Assembly: GCF_019649055.1 (NCBI RefSeq)
Contig: NW_026570224.1
Location: forward strand, 434,001 to 498,000
Direction: 5' to 3'
From: Paramacrobiotus metropolitanus
Taxonomy: Eukaryota; Tardigrada; Eutardigrada; Parachela; Macrobiotidae
DNA length: 64,000 nt
Part shown: piece by piece, positions 34,947 to 47,226 of the stretch
Numbering within the stretch: position 1 is the first letter of the stretch
Layout of the letters: each line of letters begins with the position of its first letter
The notes under the pieces: model-generated
Database searches by the model: none
Told to the model about the DNA's origin: nothing
What the model saw: only the letters and a program-made list of their open reading frames with translations
Program-made: the position numbers and the translations under genes

Positions 34947-37900
34947 TTACATGGACAATGTCTTTTGAAATGCAAGATGGCCAAAAGAAACTTTTCGATT
35001 TACTGAGCAATCTTTCTGATATGTCATAGATGGTAGGCTGGCAGATTTTTTGTGCGCGTCAACGGCAGATAATCTGACTTTTTCGGAGCTGTGAGAGTTC
35101 GCTTTACAATTGGTACTGCCGGAAATGATCACCTCAAGGTCATCGTCATCCTGTGACACATCCGGCGCAACCGACTGAGAAAGGGGCTTCAGTTCAGTTT
35201 CTTTACATGAATTTGTGGGTAACTCCAGCAGACGTTCAACTATAAGACAATCATCGGAGCTTGCGAAGTATCTAAAAAGGAGCCCATTAAGAGTTACAAA
35301 AATCGTGAAAGCTTCTGAAGACGGAATTTATACCCGCTATGAACGACATCTCCCTGCTTTTCCAGTTGCATTTTTGCCGTAGTGTTAGGGCGATATTTTA
35401 AAGATCGAGTCTGTTTCGTGGAAACCGCCGAAAAGGACACCATTCGCTTCTTTAAAGGTTGCGGAGACACCAACAGACCGTTTTCGACGCCGTTTGTCCA
35501 CAACTTTCTTTTGCAGTGATTCACATCACAGGACGAAGTGAAGGGATTTTTAGACAAATCCGAAAGTTCAACCCCTACAAAACAAAAAACAATAATTTCT
35601 GTAACCAAAGAAACGAAAAGTCAGTCTTCTCTAACCAGATGCACCGGACATTTGATCGATAGGATCGGCATCGAGAACCACCGTTTCTCCCAAGGTGCTT
35701 CGTCTTTTAACCAGCGGAGTCTTGACAGGAGATGTAAATGGCATCGGTTTTCGGTAAGTTTTGGACCATATTCCATCAGTAGCTTGTCGTTCCAAATCAA
35801 CCGGAGAAGAAGTAATCTAAATGACAAAACTGCGCTCTACAAGGAATGCAACAAGCAGTTTCCCGCTTTACCTGAGAAAATCGCCACTCTTCTTCGGAGG
35901 AATTTTCCGCATTTTGTCCCACAGGGATGGCTCCGACAGCAATTTTAAACGCTACAGTATCCGTTAACATACCGCTAAAACCGCAACGTTGTTTACACTT
36001 TACCGTAGTCGGAAATGGGTGTCAGTTATTAAAATATCAAACACAAAACAAATTTTTGAATTGCTTTCTTACTGTCCCGCAAAATTCAGCTTATGAGAGT
36101 CCAGATTAGCCGGCAGAGGATGAAGCGGCACCAGCTTTCTTTGCGCAGGATCCAACACTATTTGGTACAGAAAAGTGTAATTCGCCCTCATGAATTTTGC
36201 TTTGAATTCAGGTGTCACAACCAAATGCATGTTGTTGAGGTATTGTGGCAATCTGCTCAACATCTGCAAACCGAGATCTTGTAAATATAAATGAAAAAAA
36301 TGTAACAAGCCAGTCCATTTTAAGCCGTCTCACGTCCAAAAAGCAGAAAAATTTCCCTTACCCGGTCAACAGAAATAATATTGCTACAACCCATCACAAC
36401 CTTGGACGCTTTGTACAGCCCGAGACCGTTAAATCCTCCCGGGTAATAATCACATCCCGTCAAAATACAGGCATAGCGAAATCGTGTAAACAGCATTTCA
36501 TCACTGCTTCTTCCGGGAGACAACAGAAGTTTAGCTCGATTTCCCAAACATTTATGAAGATTGTGTCTTTCATAGAACAAGCCACTGCCGTTGGGATCCA
36601 GTTTGAAAAAGATCTGCACGAATCACAGAAAACTTATCGGCGCTCGGTTCCTACGGCTGCGAAAACACATAAACAAAACAAAGAATGAATGTGCATACCC
36701 GTTTGCATCCGAAAGGAATGAGATCGGAATCTTCCGTGATCACGAAATGAACGTATCCTTCATTCAGTAAGTACGTTAACTGTGCATCCGCTTCGAACGG
36801 CGATACTAAACAATCCACTCCAGCGCTTTTGCAGGCCTAAGAAAAATGAACAGAAAAAGTGCAATCAGTATTGCATATTGCAGATTGCTCTAGATTTTTT
36901 TGCACGAATGCTCTACACTGCAGCACATTAAACATGTTGGTATCTCCATTTTCACAATTCAGCACGTATACTACCGCAAAAGTAAATGAAAAAAACTAAA
37001 ACATTTCGCTTCCACTAAGTACTTTTCAAAACCGGCGAAGCAACTTTAACGTCAGTACTACCCTAGCTAGTATTATTTTACGCAGCGTAAAATTGCGCTA
37101 TTCAGTTCTACTTTCCGAATAAAACAGTATATATTCTGTATTTCCATCAATTTGCCAGCTTTATTCAACTTTTTGTAAATTGTACGTACCTTGATAACTT
37201 CTAAAACCATACTAGGAGTGATGCTGTAACTCTGACCAAAGCACTGACGCGCTTCTTTATGGTTTCCTTGCATTTCGTATTGTTCCCCTTTCTGTTTCAT
37301 CAGCTCGCGGCGCCTACCGAGAAACATAAATCATTCCTGGATGGAGTAACATCTGGTTATAGACAGTAACAAAACGATGTACATCATTAATTTCGATTTT
37401 TGTATCAACTTGAACTGTCAGGTGCACTGTTCGTGATTATCAGCTTAATGAAAAAAAACGATAATCAGGTCTTGATAAAATATTTAAGAAATAGCAAAAT
37501 GCGTTGATAAACAACTCACTCAGTCCGCTGTTTGTGAATGCCGTTTTTCGCGGGAAGAGAATGACCATCGAAGACAATAATGGGCCGGATTCCGTGCTTT
37601 TTCAGAAGTTCGATCATTTTCATACAGAATGAAACGTATCTACAACAAAATTTCAAACATTGTATGCCTGTATGATTGAATCCAAAAGCCAAATTACGAT
37701 AAGTAACAAACCGAACAAACACAGGGCCCATATTTTAACGGACAAAGACCGCTTTCAAGTTACTCAACATTCAGCTATAAATAAGTAATAACAGTTATAA
37801 AACCATCGAAAGTTTGCTCATACTCATAACCACTTTTACTGCTACTATAACTAGCAGGTAGCTTGCTTGAAAGTAGCTTCTAGTTCTGTCCTTGTAGGCT

Positions 37901-38077
37901 GCATCGTCGCACTTACTGTGTTGTGGCTTGTCCCTTAACCAGCTGCTCGGCGCAAGAATAAACTGCTCGATGCAACCAACAATGCCCATCCACGGCAACA
38001 ACAGCACCAGAAAACTCAGAAATGTTGACTGGACGACAAGCGTTTTTTACAAAAGGTAGCAAACCTTGGATACCCAT
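34947..38077 (-). CDS. EXO1: EXO1, 5'-3' exonuclease / flap endonuclease, 10 exons, 611 aa
   Basis: Exons 38077-37917, 37639-37520, 37313-37190, 36836-36699, 36613-36362, 36263-36073, 35974-35872, 35816-35636, 35574-35334 and 35271-34947 are all in phase and give 611 residues. The start [10 protein letters not shown] and the whole XPG N and I domains are intact. Metal-binding acidic residues sit at human-like positions: D30 (AVDGH), D78 (VFDGH), E150 and D152 (FEADAQ), and D171 and D173 (EDSD). The H3TH block is TGCDYYPGG, with an extra ~11 residues just before it compared with human (D236 here for D225). The [16 protein letters not shown] block and FAG follow, then a low-complexity regulatory tail. 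The enzyme resects DNA in mismatch repair and double-strand-break repair in the nucleus. The tail is about 235 residues shorter than human, and I cannot see clear MLH1 or PCNA motifs. Confidence 0.97.
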
Positions 38078-38690
38078 TTCAACAACTGTAAAAGACTACG
38101 TGTGAGCGCTTCTCAGTTGCTGTTGAGTGCTGCTTCTCGTATGCCGAGGGATAAAATGTTCCCAGGAAGTTACTATTAAATTGTCAACGTTCAGATTACT
38201 CCTTTCCTTGGCTTTCTAGCACCATGAAGAAGAATTTGTGGTTCAAAAACAATCAAAGCGCATAAAGTAAGAAGTTTCCTAACTTTTCAAGTTTTCTGAT
38301 TTTTCTTTAATTTAAGTAAAAAAGCGACTAGGACAAACAGCTGAAGATATGCCCAACCGCTTTGGATGCGCCACACCGGCTGCACGTAAGCGCGCACGTT
38401 CAGGCTCCCAGTTCGAGCGGCAACCGTAAATTCTGTAAAAGAATTTCAGAATTTCATATTAGCGCATTCTGTCATTCAAATTCGCACTTTTTTATCCGAA
38501 GGAGTCAGTACAACAGCTCCCGATCTTGGCAGCTCTTGAACGCAGCTCTTTCGTTAAGCAGCCATACAGAGACCCATTAGTGCGAAGCGAACTGCGGACA
38601 AGATCAACCACCACTCAGCGCAATAACACGACGAGCGGGGAAATTGCCATCCGCTAGCTGCCGCAAACGGCAATACCAAGGAAAGCTTCA
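38078..38690. other. EXO1 upstream region
   Basis: This is the EXO1 promoter-side region and the transition into GC-rich repeat sequence. No exon is supported. A plus-strand gene upstream of EXO1 is not visible. Confidence 0.45.
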
Positions 38691-38744
38691 CCTACCTTTG
38701 ACGCGGGACAAGGCGGCATCCAACTAACGAAGCCTGCAATTCTA

Positions 38745-40960
38745 TTGCGCGGCAAGCGAGGCCCTCAATTGCGGCCCCTCCTACCCTCGACGCACACGGC
38801 GGCCCCTTCTACCCTCGACGTAAAACGGCTGCGCCGTTTTATGACGGTAAGTTGGTCACCTATTACGGCCGCATCTACCTCGGACGGCAAAGCAAGCAAC
38901 CAATGTCCCCTGCACCTCATTCGGGCGGTAAGGCGGCCCACTCATCTACGGCTCCAGCCAGTGAGGTCTCAGGCGACGGCCGCACCAACAACCGTCGGCA
39001 ATAATGCCCACCAGGAACGACTGTAAGGGCCTTCAGCGGCAGCAGCACTACCAGTGACGAGTCCATCTTCCTCGGACGGCAGAGAGGCCCCAAGTCTCGG
39101 CGGCGCCTTCCTCCAAAGGCAAGGAGGCTGACGGCTAACCAGGCCACCAAATCCGGCTGCGCCCATCTCCGACGGCAAGAAGACCCCCAGCGGCGGTTGC
39201 ACCTTCCTCGGACGGCAGTCAGGCCCCCTAACCATGGCGGCGCCCTCCTCCGACGGCAAGCAGGCCCACCATCGACGGCCACACCTTCGTCGGACGGCAG
39301 TCAGGCCCCATAACCACGGCGGCGCTCTCCTCCGACGGCAAGCAGGCCCACCATTGACGGCCGCACCTTCCTCGGACGGCAGTCAGGCCCCCTCACCATG
39401 GCGGCGCCCTCCTCCGACGGCAAGCAGGCCCACCATCGACGGCCGCACCTTCGTCGGACGGCAGCCAGGACCCCTAACCACGGCGGCGCCCTCCTCCGAC
39501 GGCAAGCGGGCCCACCATCGACGGCCACACCTTCGTCGGACGGCAGTCAGGCCCCATAACCACGGCGGCGCTCTCCTCCGACGGCAAGCAGGCCCACCAT
39601 TGACGGCCGCACCTTCCTCGGACGGCAGTCAGGCCCCCTAACCATGGCGGCGCTCTCCTCCGACGGCAAGCAGGCCCACCATTGACGGCCGCACCTTCTT
39701 CGGACGGCAGTCAGGCCCCTAACCATGGCGGCGCCCTCTCCGACGGCAAGCAGGCCCACCATCGACGGCCACACCTTCGTCGGACGGCAGTCAGGCCCCA
39801 TAACCACGGCGGCGCTCTCCTCCGACGGCAAGCAGGCCCACCATTGACGGCCGCACCTTCCTCGGACGGCAGTCAGGCCCCCTAACCATGGCGGCGCTCT
39901 CCTCCGACGGCAAGCAGGCCCACCATTGACGGCCGCACCTTCTTCGGACGGCAGTCAGGCCCCCTAACCATGGCGGCGCCCTCCTCCGACGGCAAGCAGG
40001 CCCACCATCGACGGCCACACCTTCGTCGGACGGCAGTCAGGCCCCATAACCACGGCGGCGCTCTCCTCCGACGGCAAGCAGACCCACCATCGACGGCCAC
40101 ACCTTCGTCGGACGGCAGTCAGGCCCCCTAACCACGGCGGCGCTCTCCTCCGACGGCAAGCAGGCCCACCATCGACGGCCGCATCTTCCTCGGACGGCAG
40201 TTAGGCACTCTAACCACGGCGGCGCCCTCCTCCGACGGCACGCAACCCCTAACAACGGCGGCTCTCTTCCTTTGACGGCAAGTTAGGCCTTCTACTACAG
40301 CTGCACTTTCCTGGGACGGCTAGGCAGGCTCCCAGTGACGCCAGCTCCACCTTCTGGGCGGCAAGGCATCACACCTACTACGGCGGCACGTCGAGGCAGC
40401 TCTCTAACTACGGCCGCACCTACCCCTCCGACGGCAAAGATAGGCTTTGGAGAAAGCTGCCTTACTTCGTACGGATTGGTAGCCTTTCAACTACAGTAGC
40501 ATCGTCTTTTAATGGCAAGATAAACCACCAAGGAACGCCCGCACCTTCCTTTGACGGCAAAGCAGACCATTTACTGAGGCTGCATCTGCCTCCGACGGCA
40601 AGATGGAGCTGCAAGGATGGCTGCACCCTTCTAGGACGGCAGACAAGCACCACAGCACGGGCGGCGCCCCCCTCCGACGGCAAGCTACGCTTTTCCCGTT
40701 GCCAAAGAATGCACCCAACTAAGCCTTTAAATCCTATGGGCAGCAAGACGGTTCGTCCATTTTCGGCTGCACCTACCTCAGTCGGTAAAATAGGCATCCA
40801 GCAACGGCTGTATCATTCTTCGCGGCAAGGTGATCTTCCGACTTCGGCCGCACCTGATTATGACAGCAAAGCCGGCCGCCATTGACTGCAGCATTTCCTT
40901 CAACTACAAAGCAAGACACCAACGGCAAACTGCACCATTTCTGACAATAAGGTGGAATGG
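38745..40960. repeat. GC-rich minisatellite field with 82-bp core unit
   Basis: The core at about 39190-40255 consists of about 13 head-to-tail units of roughly 82 bp. Each contains two related halves: ctcctccgacggcaagcagg with cccaccat, and accttcgtcggacggcagtc with aggcccc, joined by taaccacggcggcgc. Flanks from 38.75 to 40.95 kb carry increasingly diverged copies of the ctccgacggcaag word. Because 82 is not a multiple of three, each frame recurs only every third unit. The many open frames on both strands (Arg/Pro/Ala/Gly-rich) are repeat artefacts. GC content is far above the surrounding 35-40%. Confidence 0.93.
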
Positions 40961-41826
40961 TTCCGTCACCTAGCACGAACCTAAAATCTCCATTGCGACG
41001 CCCGTACAGCACAGTTCACCTGCAGTATGAACGGCTCCGGACGTCATCGGTTTACTGTATACTGCCGAGCGCATGGCGAAGGCAGCCTGCCGGCGACAGT
41101 GGAAACCCTGCTCTTGCTACTGCACATCTTGTTCCTGCCAAAGTTGCTCTATCCAGTGCATACGTTTATTGCAAATCACGCAATGCACGGCTACCAGCGG
41201 TTATCTCGAAACCGTCGCGACTAACGTCTGCATATCACTGGGTACCATCAATCACAAGATCAATCACAAGATCTCTTGTGTGCTACCTTCAGTCCTTCAC
41301 CACAGCCTTTTGCGGGTTCGGGGAGTCCGCAAGTACACGGCATCATCACCAACTTACCATGCGTACGCTGCTCCTCAAGGACATCACATTATCCTCGTTC
41401 ACACGCATCGGCGACAGTATCCTCGTGTCCTTTACATCGACTAACAGTAGGACCGATCCGTACAGTCACGGTTACAAGCTATCACTGCGTACGACAGGGC
41501 GCTCAGTCTATCCAGTTCATGCTCTCACGACATACGCGCGGCTAAGACTTGAACTAGAGCAAGGACGGGCAGTTTTTACTCTGTCTAGCAGAGCTTACCT
41601 GACTCGTCAACGCGTTGAACGTACGCTGGATCATCTGCTGCGCCTCCTACCTGGCCACCACCGTCACGAAACCCATCGCTCTGCATCTGGGGCACGACAA
41701 CAGCCGCTACCGCTGGGTCCAGCGACGTTGGAAAAGCAACTGTGTTGCCATCTATTTTCGGAGCCAAGTGCCGACAGACGTAATCAATCCAGACGTCTAA
41801 TCATGGATGTTGTTTGGGGTTTGTTT

Positions 41827-41951
41827 GGGGCCTTCGGTTGCGCAGGGCACTGGTCGCTCTCTTGCGCCGACCCCCGGTCGGCCGGCTTCTCGCTGACCCA
41901 GGGTCACCGCACACAGCCGATCACGAGAGTACCAGCCGCCCAGCAGCCGGG
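41827..41951 (+). repeat. 125-bp direct repeat, copy 1
   Basis: This is identical over about 123 bases to 42309-42433 (start ggggccttcggttgcgcagg, end cagccgcccagcagccggg). GC-rich. It lies 482 bp before copy 2. Confidence 0.92.
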
Positions 41952-42308
41952 GTTCCAGCACCCCCCAGTGGATTCCGGAAGCGGTAACATTAAATGACAA
42001 TTAACAACGTTAATTGATGTTAATGTTAGCTGGAGGATGTGCGCTCCCGCGTTTCCCTTTTCACCGTGTGTAGGCAGCTACCTGTGTTGGTGGCGCTGCG
42101 AGTCGGTGTGGCCGCTTAGATCAAAGCAGCCGCCGGCACTCACGCGCCTGCTTTTTGCTCTCGGCACTGTTTCTGTGCCCGCGTTGGGTTCTGCATTTCT
42201 GGCCGATGTTCTTTGCATTTCTTGTTCGTGTGCGCGCGAGTGATTTGTTCTTTACCACCCGCCACACCCTGCTTTTTGTGCTGCTGTTATTTCGCGTTGC
42301 TCAATAAA

Positions 42309-42433
42309 GGGGCCTTCGGTTGCGCAGGGCACTGGTCGCTCTCTTGCGCCGACCCCCGGTCGGCCGGCTTCTCGCTGACCCAGGGTCACCGCACACAGCC
42401 GATCACGAGAGTACCAGCCGCCCAGCAGCCGGG
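42309..42433 (+). repeat. 125-bp direct repeat, copy 2
   Basis: This copy is directly preceded by an AATAAA (42304-42309). The copy pair brackets about 357 bases of GC-rich sequence with a ttaacaacgttaattgatgt string. It could be a terminally repeated non-autonomous retroelement, with an R-like repeat after the poly(A) signal, or a segmental duplication. Confidence 0.85.
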
Positions 42434-43469
42434 TTAGTCAGTAGACTGTACTGTACTTGCACTATACTCGTATTCGTACTGTGGTTTTTTTATAAAAGTA
42501 GTTCTAAACTACTGTAATACAGCAAAGAAATTAATGAATCCTAAATAATTTCGCTCACTACAATTACAGTACAGCAATTCCTTGTTTCCTTTCATCTTTT
42601 CATTTACAGGAGGTTCCACTGTATCTTTTATCTTTTATGTGGGGAAGAGTAACCAAAAATGACCCGGAACCAGAAAGACTTTAATTTGTATGCTAACCAT
42701 AAATCCGAAAACGAAATGATGTTTTGTTTCTTCCTTTTATTATTCACATACAGCTGATCACAATATACTGCAGTTTGTATTTTGTGATTTGTACATTAAA
42801 AGGGCGAGACTGTCTTTGCAGTCTATGTTTATCTCTTGTCATGTAAGGTTGTAAGGTCATACAGCCTATATATATTCTGCAGTTGCACGTCGCAGTAAGT
42901 CTGTATTTTTACAATTATTTTTTAAACTCTGCTACAAATGTAGTACAGTAGTTGTATACGATTTATAATTCTTCGTTTTCCGTATGCGCATACGGCTTAA
43001 TATGTTATTAAGTCCGCAATTAAATTAATAAGTTTTGCACATGGCATCAGTAAGCAAGAGATGTGCGATGCACAATAATCTAATTATATAAAGCAATTGT
43101 GTAAATATTAGTACTGATATGATGAAAATCATACATAAATTGAAATACGTAGGTACTGTCAGCACTAAATTTTATACTATAGATATAAAATCTTATTAGG
43201 CTAGGCTGGCTAGTTATCTAAAAAAATTTGTTGCGCCGATAAACAGCTTCACGCCAGTTTTGTATTGGATGTATGAACACGAGCAGGGAGCTGGATGATT
43301 CAATACGTACTACAAAGTATTATCACTAATAATTCTATAATTGAAGCAAGGAATAATAAAGCACTAGCACTGTAAGTAGATATATAGAAATACAGAATAG
43401 GGTGTCCAAGAAGTAAACAGTGACTACCCCATTATTACTCGTAATACTCACAATTAATAGAGCAAATGA
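42434..43469. other. intergenic, no gene seen
   Basis: AT-rich with many tactgta words. No exon or RNA gene is supported. Confidence 0.5.
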
Positions 43470-45182
43470 TTAGAAAAACATATTGTGAGGAGTGTTAAGG
43501 GACGCCGGTGTCGTGTTGAGTAGCGAAAATGTCGTGTTCGAAGCGGGGACGTTGGCATTTGCTGTGGTCCAGTTCCAAACTCCGCCACTGGGCACGACTG
43601 CCGTATTGTTATAGCCGAACGTCCATCCACTATAGTTAGTAGGAATAAAATTTGTAAGACCTGTCGCCCAAATTCCAGTTGTGTTAAAGCTGGAAGATGG
43701 AGTTGTCACGCCGCCAGTTGCATTGAAACTCGGGAATACACTAGTGTGTGGTCCTGTAACATTAAAATTTGGGAAAACCGTGCTAGCGCTTACGGTTCCT
43801 ATTGTGCCATTTAGGAAAAGAGTGGCCACACTTCCGGTTCCACTAACATTCGGAAAATTTGTTGCTAGATTTCCGGAAGCAGTGGAGAGCTTGCTTGTGT
43901 TCAGGGTAGAGCTTTGAGTAGTTGCACTTGCAGTTACAGTAAAATTCGGGGAAGTAGTCGTAGCAGGAGAATGTGTTCCAGCAGTACTAGTCGTTAGTGT
44001 CGCGTTACTGGAAGCGGGTGTAGTTGTCCAGATCCCTGTTACATTAAGATTTTGGGCGGAAGTGTTGAGAATTCCGGTTGTACTGTTAGGGTAACGAGTG
44101 ACCACAGTTCCGGTTACAGTGAAATGTGCGGGAACACTGGCGAAAACAGTTGCGTTAGAAACTGCCGGTAAGGGAGTGGTCAGTGTTCCAGTACTGTTAG
44201 TGTGGTGAAATGTTGTGGCGTTTCCGGTTACGCTGGAATTTGGGGAACGGCTCGTCAGGGCACTTGTTGCATTCAAATTAGGATTAGGGACGGAAGTTGT
44301 ACTATGCCCTGTTGTACTGTAGTTCGCAGAAGAGGTATTTGTTCTGCCCGTCGTTGTGCTAGCAACAAAAGTCGTAGTTATCGTCGAAGAAGTCGTTGTA
44401 CGGGTAGTGGTCATTGTACTGGTACTGGACACAGGAGTCGTCGTAGTCCAGTTCGTCGTCGCTGCTTGGGTGGCAGACGTTGAAGAAACTGAGTTCAAGT
44501 GGTTCGTGCTTGCATTCCAACTGCCGGTAGAAAACGTTGCAGTAGTAAAGTGTCCCGTGGTTAGTGTGGTACCTGATGTCGGTTTCGGACTAGATGTGGT
44601 GGTTACCGCAACCGTACTTGTCAAACTGCCGGTAGTCGGTACCCACGTTGAATTAGTCGAATGCCCTGTAGTCAAAGTGACACTGGATGTCCGATTGGAA
44701 CTAGTGGTTGTGGTGACTACGGTAGAGATATTTGGACTACCGGTTGTAGATAGCCCCGTTGCATTAGTTGAATGTGCCGTGGTTACGGTGAAGCTGGATG
44801 TCTGGTTCAGGTTGGGGGTGGTAACGGAGCCATTCGGAGAGGTGAATCCAAGAGTTGCAGTGGTTATCAAACTACTGGCTGTTGTGCTAAAGGCGGCAGT
44901 GCTGTTAGGGGAACCGTGTCCAGGTGTCGACACCGCTTTGATGGTGGTCGTAGTTGAAACTTGCTGCACGGAGGGCGTTGTCGTGAGAAAGGTGCTCGAT
45001 AATGTTGAATTACTTGTGTTACTGCCGGTTGTGCTGGAACCCATAAATGTGGTGCTGTTTGTAACGCTAGCTGGGATTGAGCTTGGCGTGGTTGAGATTG
45101 AAAAATTACTGGGCATCGACGATGCGGATGCGGTCCAATTTGTTTGCACGGGGACTTCGGTCGCTGTGCTTATCTTTCTCTC
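43470..45182 (-). CDS. mucin-like Thr/Ser/Asn-rich protein, large 3' exon
   Basis: An open frame of about 570 codons runs without a stop to 43470, ending TPASLNTPHNMFF. A TATAG acceptor at 45183 in phase 1 makes 45182 the likely exon start. Upstream, the frame continues only briefly and without a good signal peptide. Composition is dominated by Thr, Ser and Asn. There are many N-x-S/T sequons (TNSTTF, NSTLSS, GSPNST) and diverged repeats of about 20-25 residues with the pattern T-x-x-x-N-x-T-T-x-x-x-T-T. This predicts dense O- and N-glycosylation in a secreted or surface mucin-like protein. The first exon, presumably with a signal peptide, was not found between 45.2 and 47.2 kb. The codon pattern is clearly coding on this strand; the Val-rich antisense frame is a shadow. 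Confidence 0.75.
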   Translation of the reverse strand, partial: ERKISTATEVPVQTNWTASASSMPSNFSISTTPSSIPASVTNSTTFMGSSTTGSNTSNSTLSSTFLTTTPSVQQVSTTTTIKAVSTPGHGSPNSTAAFSTTASSLITTATLGFTSPNGSVTTPNLNQTSSFTVTTAHSTNATGLSTTGSPNISTVVTTTTSSNRTSSVTLTTGHSTNSTWVPTTGSLTSTVAVTTTSSPKPTSGTTLTTGHFTTATFSTGSWNASTNHLNSVSSTSATQAATTNWTTTTPVSSTSTMTTTRTTTSSTITTTFVASTTTGRTNTSSANYSTTGHSTTSVPNPNLNATSALTSRSPNSSVTGNATTFHHTNSTGTLTTPLPAVSNATVFASVPAHFTVTGTVVTRYPNSTTGILNTSAQNLNVTGIWTTTPASSNATLTTSTAGTHSPATTTSPNFTVTASATTQSSTLNTSKLSTASGNLATNFPNVSGTGSVATLFLNGTIGTVSASTVFPNFNVTGPHTSVFPSFNATGGVTTPSSSFNTTGIWATGLTNFIPTNYSGWTFGYNNTAVVPSGGVWNWTTANANVPASNTTFSLLNTTPASLNTPHNMFF

Positions 45183-47226
45183 TATAACACAAAAAGCGTT
45201 GATTGGTCGAAAATTTTGTAAACGAAACAGCACCCAGATTATTTCAGATCTGCTGTGTAAAAAGAGCTCTCAAAATATTTCGCAAGATTATGTCGTGAAA
45301 TTATTGGTCTGCTGAGTTACAATAACTACTCTAGCGCTACAAATACTGCATCTGTATGTATATGCGAGTGTGATGGTGCATTAATACACAGTACACGATA
45401 ATACTACTTTGTAGTTTTAATGTTCTATCATAAATCGTACGATCGAACGTCCACACTCCACAGGCACAGCTAACTAATAGTGGCGAACGATAAAAAATTT
45501 ATATAGATCTGCCAGTCCATGATTGGTACTTCTACATATTCTGACGTGACATGTTTTTGCAATACCGTTTTGATAATTAGCGTTTCGGCAACCGACATAC
45601 GTACGGAATGTACAGTACATCACTATCTAAAATTAAAGCCTAAAATAATATCATTTCATACAGGTGAATGGACGAAAATTTTTGTTTAGTCTTCTGCATT
45701 AGTCAACTTTCGTTTCTTGATAACAGTTTGGCTGAAGGCCCAACAATAACAATTTCCTGTATGTCTTATTTGTTGAAGGCGTCTTTAAAAAACTCCTTCG
45801 GAACGCTTCCTACGGAAGCCTTACGCAGGCGCGTGGATTGGTTAAGAATAAATGCGAAAAAAAACCAAAATACTGCAGCCGGGCAAGAGAATGTGCGTAA
45901 TGAAAATTTGAATTTCATTGATGCTAGTCAAATCGGAACAATGCGTTATCTGCGACTCTGCGTACGAGTTGTCCAGTTCTAACGTGGAATTTCTAGAATT
46001 TGGGAATGTCTGAACTATTCTGATGTACAGCAACACGTTTTCTTGACCTGCATTCCTTTTCATTTCATACTTTCCTGCTCAGCCTGGACACTGCATTTTT
46101 GTCCTGGGAAACGAGCAATTAAATGTTCTAGTTCAATGATTTTTTTCTAAGCGCTGAAACATAGGATGGAGAATGAGGGGAGTCATCCACTGATACTATC
46201 GTATTACAATACGAATGCAAGCCTGCTGCCCTACGATTGTGTGATTGCTGTTGGAATACCGACAGTCTATATAATTCAGCTTTGCGATACACGTACAGCA
46301 TCTCTTCGAATGGGAATCCGACAGAGAATCGGCAACTGAACAGGCAGGATAGAGGCTAACCTTTAGTGTCCTTTACTTTCCATCTTTTCCCCGTTAGAGG
46401 ATAGACAGACGCAAAAGCTCAGAACAGACAGAATCATCCTGACCTTTCAGTAACCTTTCAGTTACACGTTGGATCCTATACTAATATAATATATAGACAG
46501 ACTACGTCTGCCATATGTTATATTAGGCTTGCCCGTTTCAACCGTGCAGCGCCTGCGTAAAATTGATAGGATTAGTTTACCGTTGTAGCATAGGATCAGT
46601 CGCTCATCGGTGACCTTACAAATAATAATTAAAAATCACACTCGTTGTACTCTGTATGTACAGATATGTAATCTACTGTGACTTGTTAGAACGCCGTGCG
46701 GTTGATGTGCTGGGATGTGTTTTGGCGTGTTGTAAACTTACACCGTAGGTCAAAATGTGGTATTTTTTGGGCTGATGAGAAACAATTCAATGATAACAGC
46801 ACTGCAATCGCAATTTTTTTGGTATATTTAAACTGTATTTGCTCTACAGAAACGCAGTTAATACTAATTTGTAAAAAAAATCTTTGAATTTCTATTTTGG
46901 GTGGCATGGGGAGAAAAAAGGGTAACAGAATGCAGTGCTGTTATCACTGAATTGTTTCTTCACAGCCCTTTTGTACAAGCAAAGTCTCCTGCAGAGCAAA
47001 TACAGTTTTTAATTCTTATTGAGTCAAGCCACATTAATATCTGCAATACTAAAATGGCAAACATTAAGATAATAAAGCGTTTCCACAGTGCAATCTAGAA
47101 TACCTAATCCAACATGTACGGTAAGATGGGAAATACATATTGGAACCCTGAAAGCACCACGCTGCTTGTTCTCCTGGCCAAACTGTTGGACCAGTGTTAG
47201 CCGAGAATATTTAATGCCGTTAGCAT
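45183..47226. other. intergenic or 5' intron of the mucin-like gene
   Basis: About 2 kb are AT-rich. The missing first exon of the mucin-like gene should lie here. Candidate short frames (for example minus 46063) have no signal peptide and were not accepted. Confidence 0.4.

Noticed and set aside
38917-40255. Arg/Gly/Pro-rich frames in the minisatellite
   Set aside because: They recur every third 82-bp unit on both strands, as expected from repeat structure, and have no start or splice context.
40957-41997. 346-codon plus-strand open frame
   Set aside because: It is continuous with the GC-rich repeat field and ends inside the 125-bp repeat. It has no domain, no splice partners and low-complexity composition, and all three frames are unusually open in this GC-rich segment.
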